Numbered from the stretch's first letter, positions 29,350 through 38,100 are shown. The stretch: DNA of 64,000 nucleotides from Gammaproteobacteria bacterium (GCA_016744375.1 JADGEM010000007.1:1-64000); one strand, 5' to 3'. The notes: generated by a model not told the origin, from the sequence alone. Numbers and translations are program-made.

Positions 29350-30522
29350 TCAGAGCACGATTCTATCATAAGTCCAATACAGCCCGATCAAAGCAATAAT
29401 TATTGAGCCGGGGATAACAATTATTTGCCGATATTGTTGCTCGGTTGCCAGACGATTTCTAAGCCCGTAACCAATAAAAAAATACGCCAACAATATTATA
29501 GCAATTTGTGCAATTTCAACACCAACATTAAAACTGATCAAGGCGGTTGCAAAATCATTTTCCGGCATGCCAAAATCAGATAAAACACTCGCAAATCCCA
29601 TACCATGCAGCAGCCCAAAGATAAACACAATAAATAGTCGACTTTTATGTAATTTCGGTGAAAAGATGTTTTCTATACCAATGAAAGCAATAGATAAGGC
29701 AATGAGTGGTTCAACGATATTAGCCGGTAAATTAATAAGGCCATTCATAGAAAGCCCAAGTGTTATGGTATGAGCTACGGTAAACATAGTCACTTGCCAG
29801 AGCAAAGGCTTCATTTTAGTACTGAGCAGAAAAATACCCAGAATAAACAGAATATGATCCAGCCCTTTGGGTAAAATATGTTCAAAACCAGAAACAATAT
29901 ATGTCGAAACCACCTCAAAGGTCGTGGCTTGGGTAAAGACTTCCGTTAAGGAAAAAGACTCACTGATTTTATCATCTTTAAGCCATTGCCAGGATGACCA
30001 ATGCCATTTTTCATTAAACTCATCCACCTGTCGGACCCGAACCGCGTTGTCTCCAAATCGAGAAGGATAATACCAGGATAGAGATTGCGCAGTAAGCGGA
30101 ACATTCCCTTGTAAAACAATTAGACTGATTCTGGGTACTTTGACATAACCAGGTTCTGGAATTGAAACCTGAGAGATGGAAGAACTTGTCAGACGGCCAT
30201 CAATATGGAGTTTGATTGCCTTTAAAAAATCATCCTCAAATAAACGAAAAGCTTTGCGTAATTGTTCAGGAGGCAAGACTCGATAGTCGTCATAAGCCTG
30301 AGCATTTGGTGAATCTTTAGTATTTTTATACTGTGCATTAATACCCGTTAAAAGGGCTTCAATGCTTGCACGAATTTCTATCCGATACGTGCCATCGGTT
30401 TTAACGCTGATTTCAACCAGAGCAGGTTTAACAATATCTGCAACCGCAGTAACAGCCCCTGAAGCCAATACCAGAGTTAAAAAAAACACAATAAATTGAT
30501 AAAAAAAGGTTCGAACAATCAT
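29350..30522 (-). CDS. HupE/UreJ-type membrane protein with an extracytoplasmic N-terminal domain
   Basis: About 390 residues. A signal-like hydrophobic segment is followed by a periplasmic domain (about 25-215) and then about six membrane spans. The motif GLDHILFILGIFLL and the later FGLLHGMGFASVL place it in the HupE/UreJ_2 family (PF13795). HupE/UreJ proteins carry conserved His and Asp in these helices and are linked to nickel or cobalt transport. No hydrogenase or urease genes are in the window. The longer frame begins at a TTG (30549); the ATG at 30522 puts the hydrophobic segment at the N-terminus and is preferred. Confidence 0.8.
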   Translation of the reverse strand: MIVRTFFYQFIVFFLTLVLASGAVTAVADIVKPALVEISVKTDGTYRIEIRASIEALLTGINAQYKNTKDSPNAQAYDDYRVLPPEQLRKAFRLFEDDFLKAIKLHIDGRLTSSSISQVSIPEPGYVKVPRISLIVLQGNVPLTAQSLSWYYPSRFGDNAVRVRQVDEFNEKWHWSSWQWLKDDKISESFSLTEVFTQATTFEVVSTYIVSGFEHILPKGLDHILFILGIFLLSTKMKPLLWQVTMFTVAHTITLGLSMNGLINLPANIVEPLIALSIAFIGIENIFSPKLHKSRLFIVFIFGLLHGMGFASVLSDFGMPENDFATALISFNVGVEIAQIAIILLAYFFIGYGLRNRLATEQQYRQIIVIPGSIIIALIGLYWTYDRIVL

Positions 30523-30732
30523 ATTTACAATTTTTAGCCAATAGGGCAATTATTTTAAAGGTACGTAATCTCATTGACTACAGGCCATACAAAGAGGCTT
30601 GCATTGTCAATAGAGAAGAATGACATTCTATAAGAAAACATATAAACAATACACTTTACAATGAATTTAAAGCTTAATAAGTTAATATTTATGCATTTTA
30701 ATTGAGATAAAGGACTGTCATATTAAAAATAT

Positions 30733-30746
30733 ACAGATTATACTGT
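30733..30746. promoter_or_regulatory. inverted repeat upstream of soxB
   Basis: ACAG and CTGT flank ATTATA. The centre includes a TATACT sequence that could act as a -10 box. The site ends 50 bases before the soxB ATG. It could be an operator, but no regulator gene is adjacent and no good -35 box lies 17 bases upstream. Confidence 0.35.
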
Positions 30747-30796
30747 GATATATGTCAATGAATTTACTAAATTTCACTTAATTTATAGGATACTAC

Positions 30797-32716
30797 ATGC
30801 CATTCATCGATCGCCGTAAATTTTTAAAACTTGCCGGAACCAGCGCTGCAGTTTCTGCTGTCCCAGCTATTTTACCTTTGAGCACCGCAAATGCAGAAAG
30901 AAAAATAGCCTCTCCTGAAGATTTTTATGATTTACCCATGAAGGGGAATGTTCGTATCCTGCACATTACGGATGTTCACGGCCAACTCAATCCTGTTTAC
31001 TTTCGTGAACCCAATGTGAATCTGGGCGTGGGTGATGCCTATGGTCGCCCTCCTCACGTAGTTGGCACAAAATTGCTCAACTGGATGGGGCTCAAAGCAG
31101 ATACACCTGAAGCCTATGCCTACACCTATCTTAATTTTGATAATGTCGCAAAAATATATGGCAAAACCGGTGGTTTTGCACACATTAAAACTTTATTAAA
31201 CAAACTGAGGCATCAGGCTGGCGGTCAGAAAAACACCCTGACCATTGATGGTGGAGATTTATGGCAAGGTTCCGGTACAGCTCTGTGGACACGCGGAATC
31301 GATATGGTTGAAGCCTCCAATATTATGGGTCTGGATGTCATGGTAGGTCACTGGGAATTTACTTACCGGGAAGAAGAAGTTTTAAGTAATGTGGCATTAT
31401 TTAAGGGTGACTTTATCGGCCAGAACATTCGTGTTAAAGAAGACGCCCTGTTTGGTGATGAATACCCGACCATGGTGGAACGTTTTGATGGCAATGGACT
31501 TTATGACGAAGACTCAGGTCATGCTTTTCGACCCTATGTGATCAAAAAAATTAATGGTGCTCGTATCTGTATCATTGGCCAGGCTTTCCCTCGTACTGGT
31601 AATGCCAACCCTCAGGAATTTTTTCCTGACTGGTCATTTGGCTTACGTGAAGATGATATGATTGCATTAGTTAAAGACATTCGGGCCAATGAAAAACCGG
31701 ACGCTATTATCTTACTCTCTCATAACGGCATGGATGTTGATATCAAAATGGCCGAAAATGTTCCCGGTCTGAATGCTGTATTTGGTGGGCATACTCATGA
31801 TGGCATGCCCAAACCGCTGGAAGTTAAAAATGTTGAAGGTGGCACCTGCCTGGTAACCAATGCCGGCTCCAATGGTAAATATGTTGGTATCATGGATTTT
31901 GATATTCAGGATGGAAAAATCCAATCCATGGATTATAAAATGCTGCCCATTATCACTGACTGGCTGCCTGCAGATAAAGAAATGGCAGCTTATATAAAAC
32001 AAATGCGCCAGACTAAGTACGATGATAAAATTATTGAAAGTCGGGCTAAGAAATTTTTCTTTAATAAAGATCGAGTGGGTAAAACCTATGAAGAAATCCT
32101 CAGTGAAAAACTCGCTATTGCTGATCGAACGCTTTATCGTCGCGGCAATTTCATGGGTACCTGGGATCAAGTACTCTGCAACGCCCTGATAAAAGAGTAC
32201 CAGGCTGATGTTGCCATGTCTCCCGGTGTTCGTTGGGGAACCACCACCCTGGGTGGTGACTGGATCACCATGGAGGATGTAATGACGCAATGTGCCATTA
32301 CCTATGGTGAAACCTATGTTACTGAAATATCCGGCCATGATCTACTACGAATACTTGAGGGCGTTGCAGATAATTTATTTGATCCAGACCCCTATCTGCA
32401 ATCTGGTGGCGATATGGTTCGGGTGGGCGGCATGGATTACACCATCAATCCCACTAAAAAAATATATGAGCGTATTACGGATGCCCGACTGGATAACGGG
32501 CATATCATTGAAGCGAATCAAATCTATAAAGTGGCTGGCTGGGCTTCAGTCAACCGAACCCCTGAAGGTCGATTGATGTGGGATATTGTTCGGGATTATA
32601 TTACTGCAGAAAAAGATAAAAACAATGTCTTAAAACTACCTAAGATCAATCACCCTAAATTGATTGGTGTCAGCAAGAATCCTGGTATTGCCGATTATCC
32701 GGGAGATCTAGGGTAA
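30797..32716 (+). CDS. soxB: thiosulfohydrolase SoxB (Sox thiosulfate oxidation)
   Basis: Hydrolytically releases sulfate from the cysteine-bound sulfur intermediate on SoxYZ, in the periplasm. 639 residues. A twin-arginine signal (RRKFLK at 6-11, cut near TANA at 33) sends it folded through Tat. The dimetal 5'-nucleotidase-like domain has Asp59 and His61 in HITDVHGQLNP, DGGDLWQGSG, GHWEFTY, SHNGMDVD and GGHTHDG. A C-terminal nucleotidase-type domain follows. AGGA precedes the ATG. No soxXA, soxYZ or soxCD lies within this window, so soxB is alone here. Confidence 0.95.
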   Translation: MPFIDRRKFLKLAGTSAAVSAVPAILPLSTANAERKIASPEDFYDLPMKGNVRILHITDVHGQLNPVYFREPNVNLGVGDAYGRPPHVVGTKLLNWMGLKADTPEAYAYTYLNFDNVAKIYGKTGGFAHIKTLLNKLRHQAGGQKNTLTIDGGDLWQGSGTALWTRGIDMVEASNIMGLDVMVGHWEFTYREEEVLSNVALFKGDFIGQNIRVKEDALFGDEYPTMVERFDGNGLYDEDSGHAFRPYVIKKINGARICIIGQAFPRTGNANPQEFFPDWSFGLREDDMIALVKDIRANEKPDAIILLSHNGMDVDIKMAENVPGLNAVFGGHTHDGMPKPLEVKNVEGGTCLVTNAGSNGKYVGIMDFDIQDGKIQSMDYKMLPIITDWLPADKEMAAYIKQMRQTKYDDKIIESRAKKFFFNKDRVGKTYEEILSEKLAIADRTLYRRGNFMGTWDQVLCNALIKEYQADVAMSPGVRWGTTTLGGDWITMEDVMTQCAITYGETYVTEISGHDLLRILEGVADNLFDPDPYLQSGGDMVRVGGMDYTINPTKKIYERITDARLDNGHIIEANQIYKVAGWASVNRTPEGRLMWDIVRDYITAEKDKNNVLKLPKINHPKLIGVSKNPGIADYPGDLG

Positions 32717-32737
32717 ATTTATGTCATTTCAAGGCTG

Positions 32738-32764
32738 GGAGGATGGGCGTCTTGCCCAAACTCC
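32738..32764. repeat. dispersed short palindromic repeat (GGGCG family), copy 2
   Basis: GGAGGATGGGC..GCCCAAACTCC, with core TGGGC/GCCCA around GTCTT. It lies in the 58-base gap between convergent soxB and the chemoreceptor gene. The reverse complement of copy 3 (39991-40015) reads CTGGAGGATGGGCGTCCCG, nearly identical to the left part here. Confidence 0.6.
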
Positions 32765-32774
32765 TGGCAACAGC

Positions 32775-34250
32775 TTAAGAAGATGTTTCAAGTTGTTTTT
32801 TCTCATTGATTAACTCATCAACCAGATTTAAAACCTGTTCACTGCTCTGCTCTGTTTTTTTAAAGTACTCAAGAATATGTGCTTGAATGGCTTTATCCCG
32901 CTTCCACTCATCCTTCTCAATGAGATCAAGGATACGATGAACATTAGAGTGTACGCCATGATGTGGGACATCAAGTTTCGCATAGGCTGGCAGATGCTTA
33001 TACTGAGCACCGCCTGTATCATCAAGCAGCCACTTTCCAAAGTCGCAACTTTGTTCATTCACTTCAGTGTCTTTTGCTTCTGCCGAATTACGCCCGGTTT
33101 CCAGAGCACGATAAGCTTTTTGTATATAAACAATATGATCCACTTTAGCCAGAGCCCCATAACTCACGAGTCTGGCGTGACTGACAACACTTAGAGTATT
33201 TTGAGCAATCTCAGTAAAACGTGAAAAATTTCGTTCAAATTCATTAACGACACTATGTGATTTCTGAGAAATTTCATTCATTTTTTCAGTATCATTGTAA
33301 ATTGTCGTACTGGAATCCACCAGGAGCTTAATAATACGAGTAATATTATCTGTCGCTTCTTTAGTATCAACGGCTAATTTTCTGACTTCATCTGCCACAA
33401 CAGCAAATCCACGCCCGGCTTCACCTGCTCTTGCAGCCTCAATGGCTGCATTGAGTGCCAAAAGATTAGTTTTATCCGCAACGCCAGCGATAAAAGTAGT
33501 CACTTCAGTAATCTCTTTGCTGGCTGCGCTTAGGGTTTGAGTCGAACTACGCATTGCTTCAATAGAGTGGATAAGCTGAGTCATATTACCCATGACTTCT
33601 TGCACCGTTTTTTCACTGCTTTGCGCTGTTTCAGCCGATTCAATTGAAGAGCTTTCAACGCCAGACATCTCAGAGGCAATAAGCATCAGATCGGACTGGT
33701 TTTTTTTAAGATTCTCTAATAATTTAACATTTCGCAATGTGTCCAGTTCAAACAATAAATTGTCTTTCTGCTTTTTCCAATGAGCCTCCTGCATTTTTAA
33801 CACCGTAGTATCAATTTCCTTCAAAATTGAAGCAAATACACCATGAAGTCCCTCAGGAAAAGGCTTGCGGTTAAATTTTTCATCCCAGATCGCATCAAAT
33901 ACAGTCGATACTTCACGAATAAATGTTTCCATTTGATCCAGGGTATCATTCATTGATAATGCAACATCATTTAAACGGGTTTTTACTTTATGATTCATGG
34001 GAAAAACACGATCTTCAAGTTTCCCCAGAGCAATATTTTTAGCCACACGTTGAAGTGACTGTTCCATTTTTGTTTTATAGTCGTTGACTTTAAACTGCAT
34101 AAATAGCAGCACAAAACCAATGACCATTAATAGAAGAAGGATTGGATCCATTCCATAACGTGCCAGAGCATAAAGAGGCATCAATACAACAACTATTGCA
34201 ATCAATAGCCGTATCGTTTTAGCTTCAAATAGATAAAACAAACTGGCCAT
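32775..34250 (-). CDS. methyl-accepting chemotaxis protein with C-terminal CZB zinc-binding domain
   Basis: 491 residues. Two closely spaced membrane spans (about 12-30 and 35-52) with almost no periplasmic loop mean it senses from the membrane or cytoplasm. A HAMP-like/helical linker leads to the signalling hairpin (about 253-291, with [16 protein letters not shown] and [13 protein letters not shown]). The C-terminal CZB domain has the zinc set His about 372, Cys about 401 (CDFGKWL) and two His near 430 (HHGVHSNVH). A good ribosome site (GGGAG) precedes the ATG, inside the end of the PAS gene, which overlaps by 26 bases. The architecture is that of the CetA partner of split energy-taxis systems, with an added CZB. 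Confidence 0.9.
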   Translation of the reverse strand: MASLFYLFEAKTIRLLIAIVVVLMPLYALARYGMDPILLLLMVIGFVLLFMQFKVNDYKTKMEQSLQRVAKNIALGKLEDRVFPMNHKVKTRLNDVALSMNDTLDQMETFIREVSTVFDAIWDEKFNRKPFPEGLHGVFASILKEIDTTVLKMQEAHWKKQKDNLLFELDTLRNVKLLENLKKNQSDLMLIASEMSGVESSSIESAETAQSSEKTVQEVMGNMTQLIHSIEAMRSSTQTLSAASKEITEVTTFIAGVADKTNLLALNAAIEAARAGEAGRGFAVVADEVRKLAVDTKEATDNITRIIKLLVDSSTTIYNDTEKMNEISQKSHSVVNEFERNFSRFTEIAQNTLSVVSHARLVSYGALAKVDHIVYIQKAYRALETGRNSAEAKDTEVNEQSCDFGKWLLDDTGGAQYKHLPAYAKLDVPHHGVHSNVHRILDLIEKDEWKRDKAIQAHILEYFKKTEQSSEQVLNLVDELINEKKQLETSS

Positions 34251-34737
34251 AATCCACTCCCTGTAATTTATTAATTAACCACTGTGTCGAAATACCAATG
34301 GCATCTTTTGCGCCAGCATTTTTTTCTGCCGCTAGCATCTCTTTATACATCGGTTCAATAATAGACAAAGCCTCCTCCGAGGGCTTACGACGAACCGAAT
34401 AATAACCAATAAGATTCTTCTGGTGATCATAACTGGGAGTGACATTTGCAAACACCCAATAGCTGCTCCCGTCTTTAGACATGTTTTTCACATAACCGTT
34501 AAATTCCTTACCAGACTGTAAGGTTTTCCAGAGCAGGTCAAACACTGCTCTGGGCATCGCCGGATGACGAATAATATTATGTTGAGTCTTCAACAATTCA
34601 TCCTGGGTATAACCTGAAAATTCAATAAAAATTTTATTGGCATAAATGATCCTTCCCTTTAAATCAGTTTTAGAGACAATAAAATCATGATCTCTTAAAA
34701 CAATTTCTTCCTGTGTTGGCTGGATTTTGTTCTTCAT
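34225..34737 (-). CDS. single PAS-domain protein, Aer/CetB-like redox sensor
   Basis: 170 residues, no membrane span. The PAS domain (about 15-120) has the Aer-type features [17 protein letters not shown], the [18 protein letters not shown] segment and [11 protein letters not shown]. In Aer and CetB this fold binds FAD and senses redox or energy state. FAD binding here is inferred. AGGA lies upstream of the ATG. The gene overlaps the chemoreceptor by 26 bases, so the two are coupled and presumably form one receptor made of two proteins. Confidence 0.88.
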   Translation of the reverse strand: MKNKIQPTQEEIVLRDHDFIVSKTDLKGRIIYANKIFIEFSGYTQDELLKTQHNIIRHPAMPRAVFDLLWKTLQSGKEFNGYVKNMSKDGSSYWVFANVTPSYDHQKNLIGYYSVRRKPSEEALSIIEPMYKEMLAAEKNAGAKDAIGISTQWLINKLQGVDYGQFVLSI

Positions 34738-34772
34738 TGAATATCCTGTTTCGAGTATTGTTATATCAATTA

Positions 34773-34784
34773 CATCGGCCGATG
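34773..34784. promoter_or_regulatory. perfect 12-base palindrome upstream of the PAS gene
   Basis: CATCGGCCGATG lies 36 bases upstream of the PAS gene start. It is the only GC-rich patch in the AT-rich spacer 34738-34987, and its place fits an operator for the receptor pair. The regulator is unknown. Confidence 0.4.
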
Positions 34785-34929
34785 AAATAAAAACATTAAT
34801 AGGCTTAAGTGTAGCTCAAAAGAATAAATAAATAATAAAAAAATAGAGATCGCTAATTAGGTAATTACCGAAAGGCAGACAAGTAACATAACGAATATAA
34901 GAAATCATTCTCATCCATTATCATAATAA

Positions 34930-34945
34930 GTCAATATTGACGTCA
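34930..34945. promoter_or_regulatory. overlapping palindromes upstream of the 121-residue gene
   Basis: GTCAATATTGAC (34930-34941) overlaps TGACGTCA (34938-34945). Both are perfect. They end about 43 bases before the start at 34988, a usual operator distance. Confidence 0.4.
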
Positions 34946-34987
34946 TGCAAAAATCTTTACTTACTTATTATTTGAGGTGGAAGTATT

Positions 34988-35353
34988 ATGAATCCAACAA
35001 TAAAAACCTATGGTGTTGTTATTAATCTGGACTATGCACACCGGCCTTTTAATGAATGTAAAACCCTCTGGCTCAAAATTGTCCAGAATATGCTTCATGA
35101 AGATTTCCATATTGATAAACGGATGTTTGTGATAACGACTTTTCAGGGGAAGGATAAGATATGTGAGAAAGCAAGGCGAGCCCTGAGTGCTTTGGATAAT
35201 TCTATTGAGATATACAACAGACAATCATTTCACTATATTACTGATTTTTTTGTGATTAATATGAGTGATTATGTTGATTTACGTCTCCCAACAGTTGACA
35301 TGGGCGTAACCATTCAAGAACAATGTAAGGTGAATGTTTACCTTACATTGTAA
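34988..35353 (+). CDS. hypothetical protein, 121 residues
   Basis: Start supported by a clear GAGGTGG ribosome site. The protein is soluble-looking, alpha/beta in character, with no signal peptide or membrane span. Features are the opening segment KTYGVVINLDYAH, an E-x-K-x-LWLKIVQNML helix, a basic KRMFVITTFQGKDK strand-turn and a C-terminal VNVYLTL strand. I do not recognise the family. It is divergent from the PAS/chemoreceptor pair, sharing a 250-base spacer with palindromes, and convergent with recA. The final codons and stop form a perfect hairpin. A link with the receptor pair is only inferred from position. Confidence 0.7.
   Translation: MNPTIKTYGVVINLDYAHRPFNECKTLWLKIVQNMLHEDFHIDKRMFVITTFQGKDKICEKARRALSALDNSIEIYNRQSFHYITDFFVINMSDYVDLRLPTVDMGVTIQEQCKVNVYLTL
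35320..35351. other. 12-bp hairpin overlapping the stop codon of the 121-residue gene
   Basis: ACAATGTAAGGT and ACCTTACATTGT are perfect arms around an 8-base loop. The right arm encodes the last residues and its final T is the first base of the TAA. No T-run follows on either strand, so it is not a standard rho-independent terminator. It may protect the 3' end, or act for both this gene and the convergent recA, which ends 33 bases away. Confidence 0.6.
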
Positions 35354-35383
35354 TAAAATATATTATAGACCCAGTAAGCCTTT

Positions 35384-36412
35384 TTAAGCCTCTTCTGCCT
35401 CTGGCTCTGCATCAACAGTACCTGCATCAGGCAGAAGTTTTTCACGAATTTTAGCATCAATTTCTGCTGCTATTTCTGGATTTTCTTTCAAGAAATTTCT
35501 AGCCTTATCTTTGCCCTGACCAATTTTATCACCATTATAGGCATACCAGGCCCCTGCTTTATCAACAAAGCCTTCTTTCACCCCCAAAGTGACGAGCTCA
35601 CCTTCATAGGAAATCCCCTCTCCATAAAGAATATCAAATTCCGTTTGTTTAAACGGCGGTGCAACTTTGTTTTTGACGACTTTTACACGGGTTTCATTAC
35701 CCAGAATTTCATCACCTTTCTTGATGGCACCAATACGGCGTATATCCAGTCGCACAGAAGCATAAAATTTCAGTGCATTACCACCTGTTGTGGTCTCGGG
35801 ATTACCGAACATAACACCAATTTTCATGCGCAGCTGGTTAATAAAGATAACCAGCGTATTTGAGCGTTTAATGACACTGGTCAGTTTGCGTAAGGCCTGT
35901 GACATCAGGCGTGCCTGTAATCCCATATGGGAATCACCCATTTCACCATCGATCTCAGCTTTAGGTGTTAAAGCCGCCACAGAGTCAACGACCAGAACAT
36001 CAACCGCGCCTGAACGAACCAGCATGTCGGTAATTTCCAGTGCCTGCTCACCCGTATCCGGTTGAGATACTAATAAATCATCAATATTCACACCCAGTTT
36101 TTCAGCATAAACCGGATCCAGCGCATGTTCAGCATCCACAAAAGCAGCCGTACCGCCTGTTTTTTGCGCCGCCGCAATTACCTGTAAAGTTAATGTGGTC
36201 TTACCTGAAGATTCAGGTCCATAGATTTCGACAACACGACCTTTAGGTAATCCGCCAATACCTAAAGCAATATCCAGTCCAAGTGAACCCGTTGAAATTG
36301 ACTCAATTTGTGTCACACCTGAGTCACCCATGCGCATCACAGAACCTTTGCCAAACTGACGATCAATTTGAGAGATTGCGGCTTCAAGTGCTTTTTGTTT
36401 ATTTGCGTCCAT
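35384..36412 (-). CDS. recA: recombinase RecA
   Basis: Forms filaments on single-stranded DNA, pairs homologous strands and triggers LexA cleavage. 342 residues from the ATG at 36412, which has a GGAAG ribosome site and aligns with the family start ([12 protein letters not shown]). An upstream in-frame ATG at 36424 would add four residues. Walker A GPESSGKT is at 65-72. The Walker B region [11 protein letters not shown] and the L2-loop [18 protein letters not shown] are intact. The C-terminal acidic tail ends EPEAEEA. pncC is just upstream. Confidence 0.97.
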   Translation of the reverse strand: MDANKQKALEAAISQIDRQFGKGSVMRMGDSGVTQIESISTGSLGLDIALGIGGLPKGRVVEIYGPESSGKTTLTLQVIAAAQKTGGTAAFVDAEHALDPVYAEKLGVNIDDLLVSQPDTGEQALEITDMLVRSGAVDVLVVDSVAALTPKAEIDGEMGDSHMGLQARLMSQALRKLTSVIKRSNTLVIFINQLRMKIGVMFGNPETTTGGNALKFYASVRLDIRRIGAIKKGDEILGNETRVKVVKNKVAPPFKQTEFDILYGEGISYEGELVTLGVKEGFVDKAGAWYAYNGDKIGQGKDKARNFLKENPEIAAEIDAKIREKLLPDAGTVDAEPEAEEA

Positions 36413-36516
36413 ATATACTTCCATCTTAACTTTATCGAGAGCGGATTCTGCGAGAATTACTTCATCGGAAATTTCATCATCGAGAGGATTGAGTGTCTAT
36501 TGATATTTGTACAACA

Positions 36517-36545
36517 ATTATATGTAGTCTTAAAGAGTGGGTCAA
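36517..36545 (-). promoter_or_regulatory. recA promoter
   Basis: On the minus strand TTGACC and TATAAT are separated by exactly 17 bases, an almost ideal sigma70 promoter. The -35 box overlaps the pncC stop codon, so recA can be transcribed apart from pncC. Directly after the -10 box is TTGTTGTACAA, a short inverted repeat (TTGT/ACAA) that could be an operator. The usual gammaproteobacterial LexA box CTGT-N8-ACAG is not seen. Confidence 0.75.
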
Positions 36546-37042
36546 GGATTTATTCTGATTATTTCAACAAGTCGCTGCAGTGCAAAGAATGCCGACTGAT
36601 TTCTGACTGCTTCCCTGTCACCAGAAAAATGCTGTTCAGTTGTTGTGCTTAACATCTGCTCATTTTGCTTAGTATAATAAGCCCAACCAAAGCAAACCAT
36701 GCCAACAGGTTTTGATTCAGTACCCCCGCCCGGTCCGGCAATACCTGTAATTGACAATGCATACTGAGCACTAGAATGGGTCAAAGCACCTTTTGCCATG
36801 GCTTCTGCAACCACTTCACTCACTGCACCAGCTTCTGACAAGAGGCCTTTATCAACCCCCAGCATTTCTTCCTTTGCCAGATTGCTATAGGTCACAAATC
36901 CCCGCTCAAACCATTGCGAACTGCCTTCCCTGTCTGTGATTAATTTAGCCACCAGACCACCGGTACAGGATTCTGCACAACTTATTTGGCTTATATTTTT
37001 CTTACAAAGCTCAGCTAAATCATTAAGAACATTGTCTATCAT
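36542..37042 (-). CDS. pncC: nicotinamide-nucleotide amidohydrolase PncC (CinA C-terminal domain)
   Basis: Deamidates NMN to NaMN in pyridine nucleotide recycling. 166 residues, a stand-alone CinA C-terminal domain (E. coli YgaD/PncC 165). Motifs: SCAESCTGGLVAKLIT, FVTYSNLAKEEML, ITGIAGPGGG and PVGMVCFGW. Upstream of recA, as in E. coli and Pseudomonas. recA may be partly read from this gene's promoter as well as its own. Confidence 0.94.
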   Translation of the reverse strand: MIDNVLNDLAELCKKNISQISCAESCTGGLVAKLITDREGSSQWFERGFVTYSNLAKEEMLGVDKGLLSEAGAVSEVVAEAMAKGALTHSSAQYALSITGIAGPGGGTESKPVGMVCFGWAYYTKQNEQMLSTTTEQHFSGDREAVRNQSAFFALQRLVEIIRINP

Positions 37043-37109
37043 ATTGATTTACGAATAAAATCCAGTCAGTTAAAGTAATTTCTATGGGGAAAAGAGGAGG
37101 CTGGTTTAA

Positions 37110-37562
37110 ATGCAGGTTCATGACTATAATAAGACTATGCAGATTTCAAATCCAATCCTTTCTTCCTATCTCAGCGGTACGATAAACCGCAGTCAACAAG
37201 TCGATCGCTTGCCTGTCCGTCCTTTTTCTACCCAACCAGAGCCAATTGAAGGCGTACTTGTTGATGATAAAAAGCAGCAAGAAAACACCCGCCAGGCTGA
37301 ACTCATTCCACCAGTAGCAGAAGCACAAAAATCCAGAAAAATAAGCACTGACTCTACCAGTGAAATCATTCTCATCCAACAGAAAAAACAGCTGCAATTC
37401 GATGATTCGTCAGAAAACAAGCCCAGTTATCCTTTTAGTCATCGCAGAAGTTTTGAGGGCCTGGCAGGCAGTTCTCTGGTTATTCAGAAGTATTTGAATA
37501 ATGAGCCGCCTGCACTCGCTCAAGCAGACAGTAGACAAAGAAATGTTGATCTGTTTATTTAG
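37110..37562 (+). CDS. hypothetical protein, 150 residues, low complexity
   Basis: A GGAGG ribosome site 9 bases before the ATG supports this start. The protein is rich in Gln, Ser, Pro and charged residues and looks largely disordered from about 30 to 115. The C-terminal part (FEGLAGSSLVIQKYLNNE, then QRNVDLFI) is more ordered and may be the conserved part. No signal peptide or membrane span. I do not recognise a family. It is divergent from pncC and convergent with a PilZ gene. Confidence 0.6.
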   Translation: MQVHDYNKTMQISNPILSSYLSGTINRSQQVDRLPVRPFSTQPEPIEGVLVDDKKQQENTRQAELIPPVAEAQKSRKISTDSTSEIILIQQKKQLQFDDSSENKPSYPFSHRRSFEGLAGSSLVIQKYLNNEPPALAQADSRQRNVDLFI

Positions 37563-37626
37563 AAAAGTTGTTTAGAAAAACTATTTAGAACAAGCCATAC
37601 TGAAAATTCACAGCTTAGAGCCTTTC

Positions 37627-37926
37627 CTAAAGAACTTGCTCTAATGACAGACCAACTATATATTTATTGCTATCTTCATCCTTAACAACCCGCATTACTT
37701 TTGCCTTAGCGGTCAGCGGTGTCACCGTCTGTATCACAGGGTGGACAGTAACATTGAGTTCCTGCCCTTCTGTCAATTTGCGCTCAGTAATGAACTTCAC
37801 TCCGGTTGCACTTAAATTTTTACCATCCCCCTGATATTTTTCAGAACTACCTTCTTCAGTAAATTCAATATGGCAATCGACTGACATGCGATAAAAAGAA
37901 CGCTTCTCATCATAATTGATAGTCAT
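37627..37926 (-). CDS. PilZ-domain protein (cyclic-di-GMP binding type)
   Basis: About 99 residues from the ATG at 37926, chosen because AGGAAG precedes it; a longer frame opens at 37980. The PilZ signature is visible: the basic RxxxR-type KRSFYR near the start and the N-x-S-x-x-G motif (NLSATG), followed by beta strands VKFI, LNVTV, AKAKVMRVV and YIVGLSL. These residues bind c-di-GMP in the family. A single-domain protein of this kind usually passes the signal to motility, pilus or envelope targets; no partner is adjacent. Confidence 0.82.
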   Translation of the reverse strand: MTINYDEKRSFYRMSVDCHIEFTEEGSSEKYQGDGKNLSATGVKFITERKLTEGQELNVTVHPVIQTVTPLTAKAKVMRVVKDEDSNKYIVGLSLEQVL

Positions 37927-38100
37927 AAATAATATTCTTCCTTGGTCAATAATGGCATGCTGTTGGAAAAAATAAAACAAATTTCTGTTGTTTTAATAGC
38001 TATTAAAATAAATCATTTAATTGCTTTTAATAATAGCAGTTAATTAAATAAAAACCGAGAAATAATCACATTTCTAAAAATATTAGTAAGGACTTATATC

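Noticed and set aside
31712-32338. A 208-codon minus-strand frame inside soxB
   Set aside because: It is antisense to well-conserved SoxB motifs, with no ribosome site and no family resemblance.
34901-34930. A Fur-box-like stretch (ATTCTC and ATTATC repeats) upstream of the 121-residue gene
   Set aside because: Only loosely fits the hexamer pattern and is expected by chance in AT-rich spacer; nearby perfect palindromes are better candidates.
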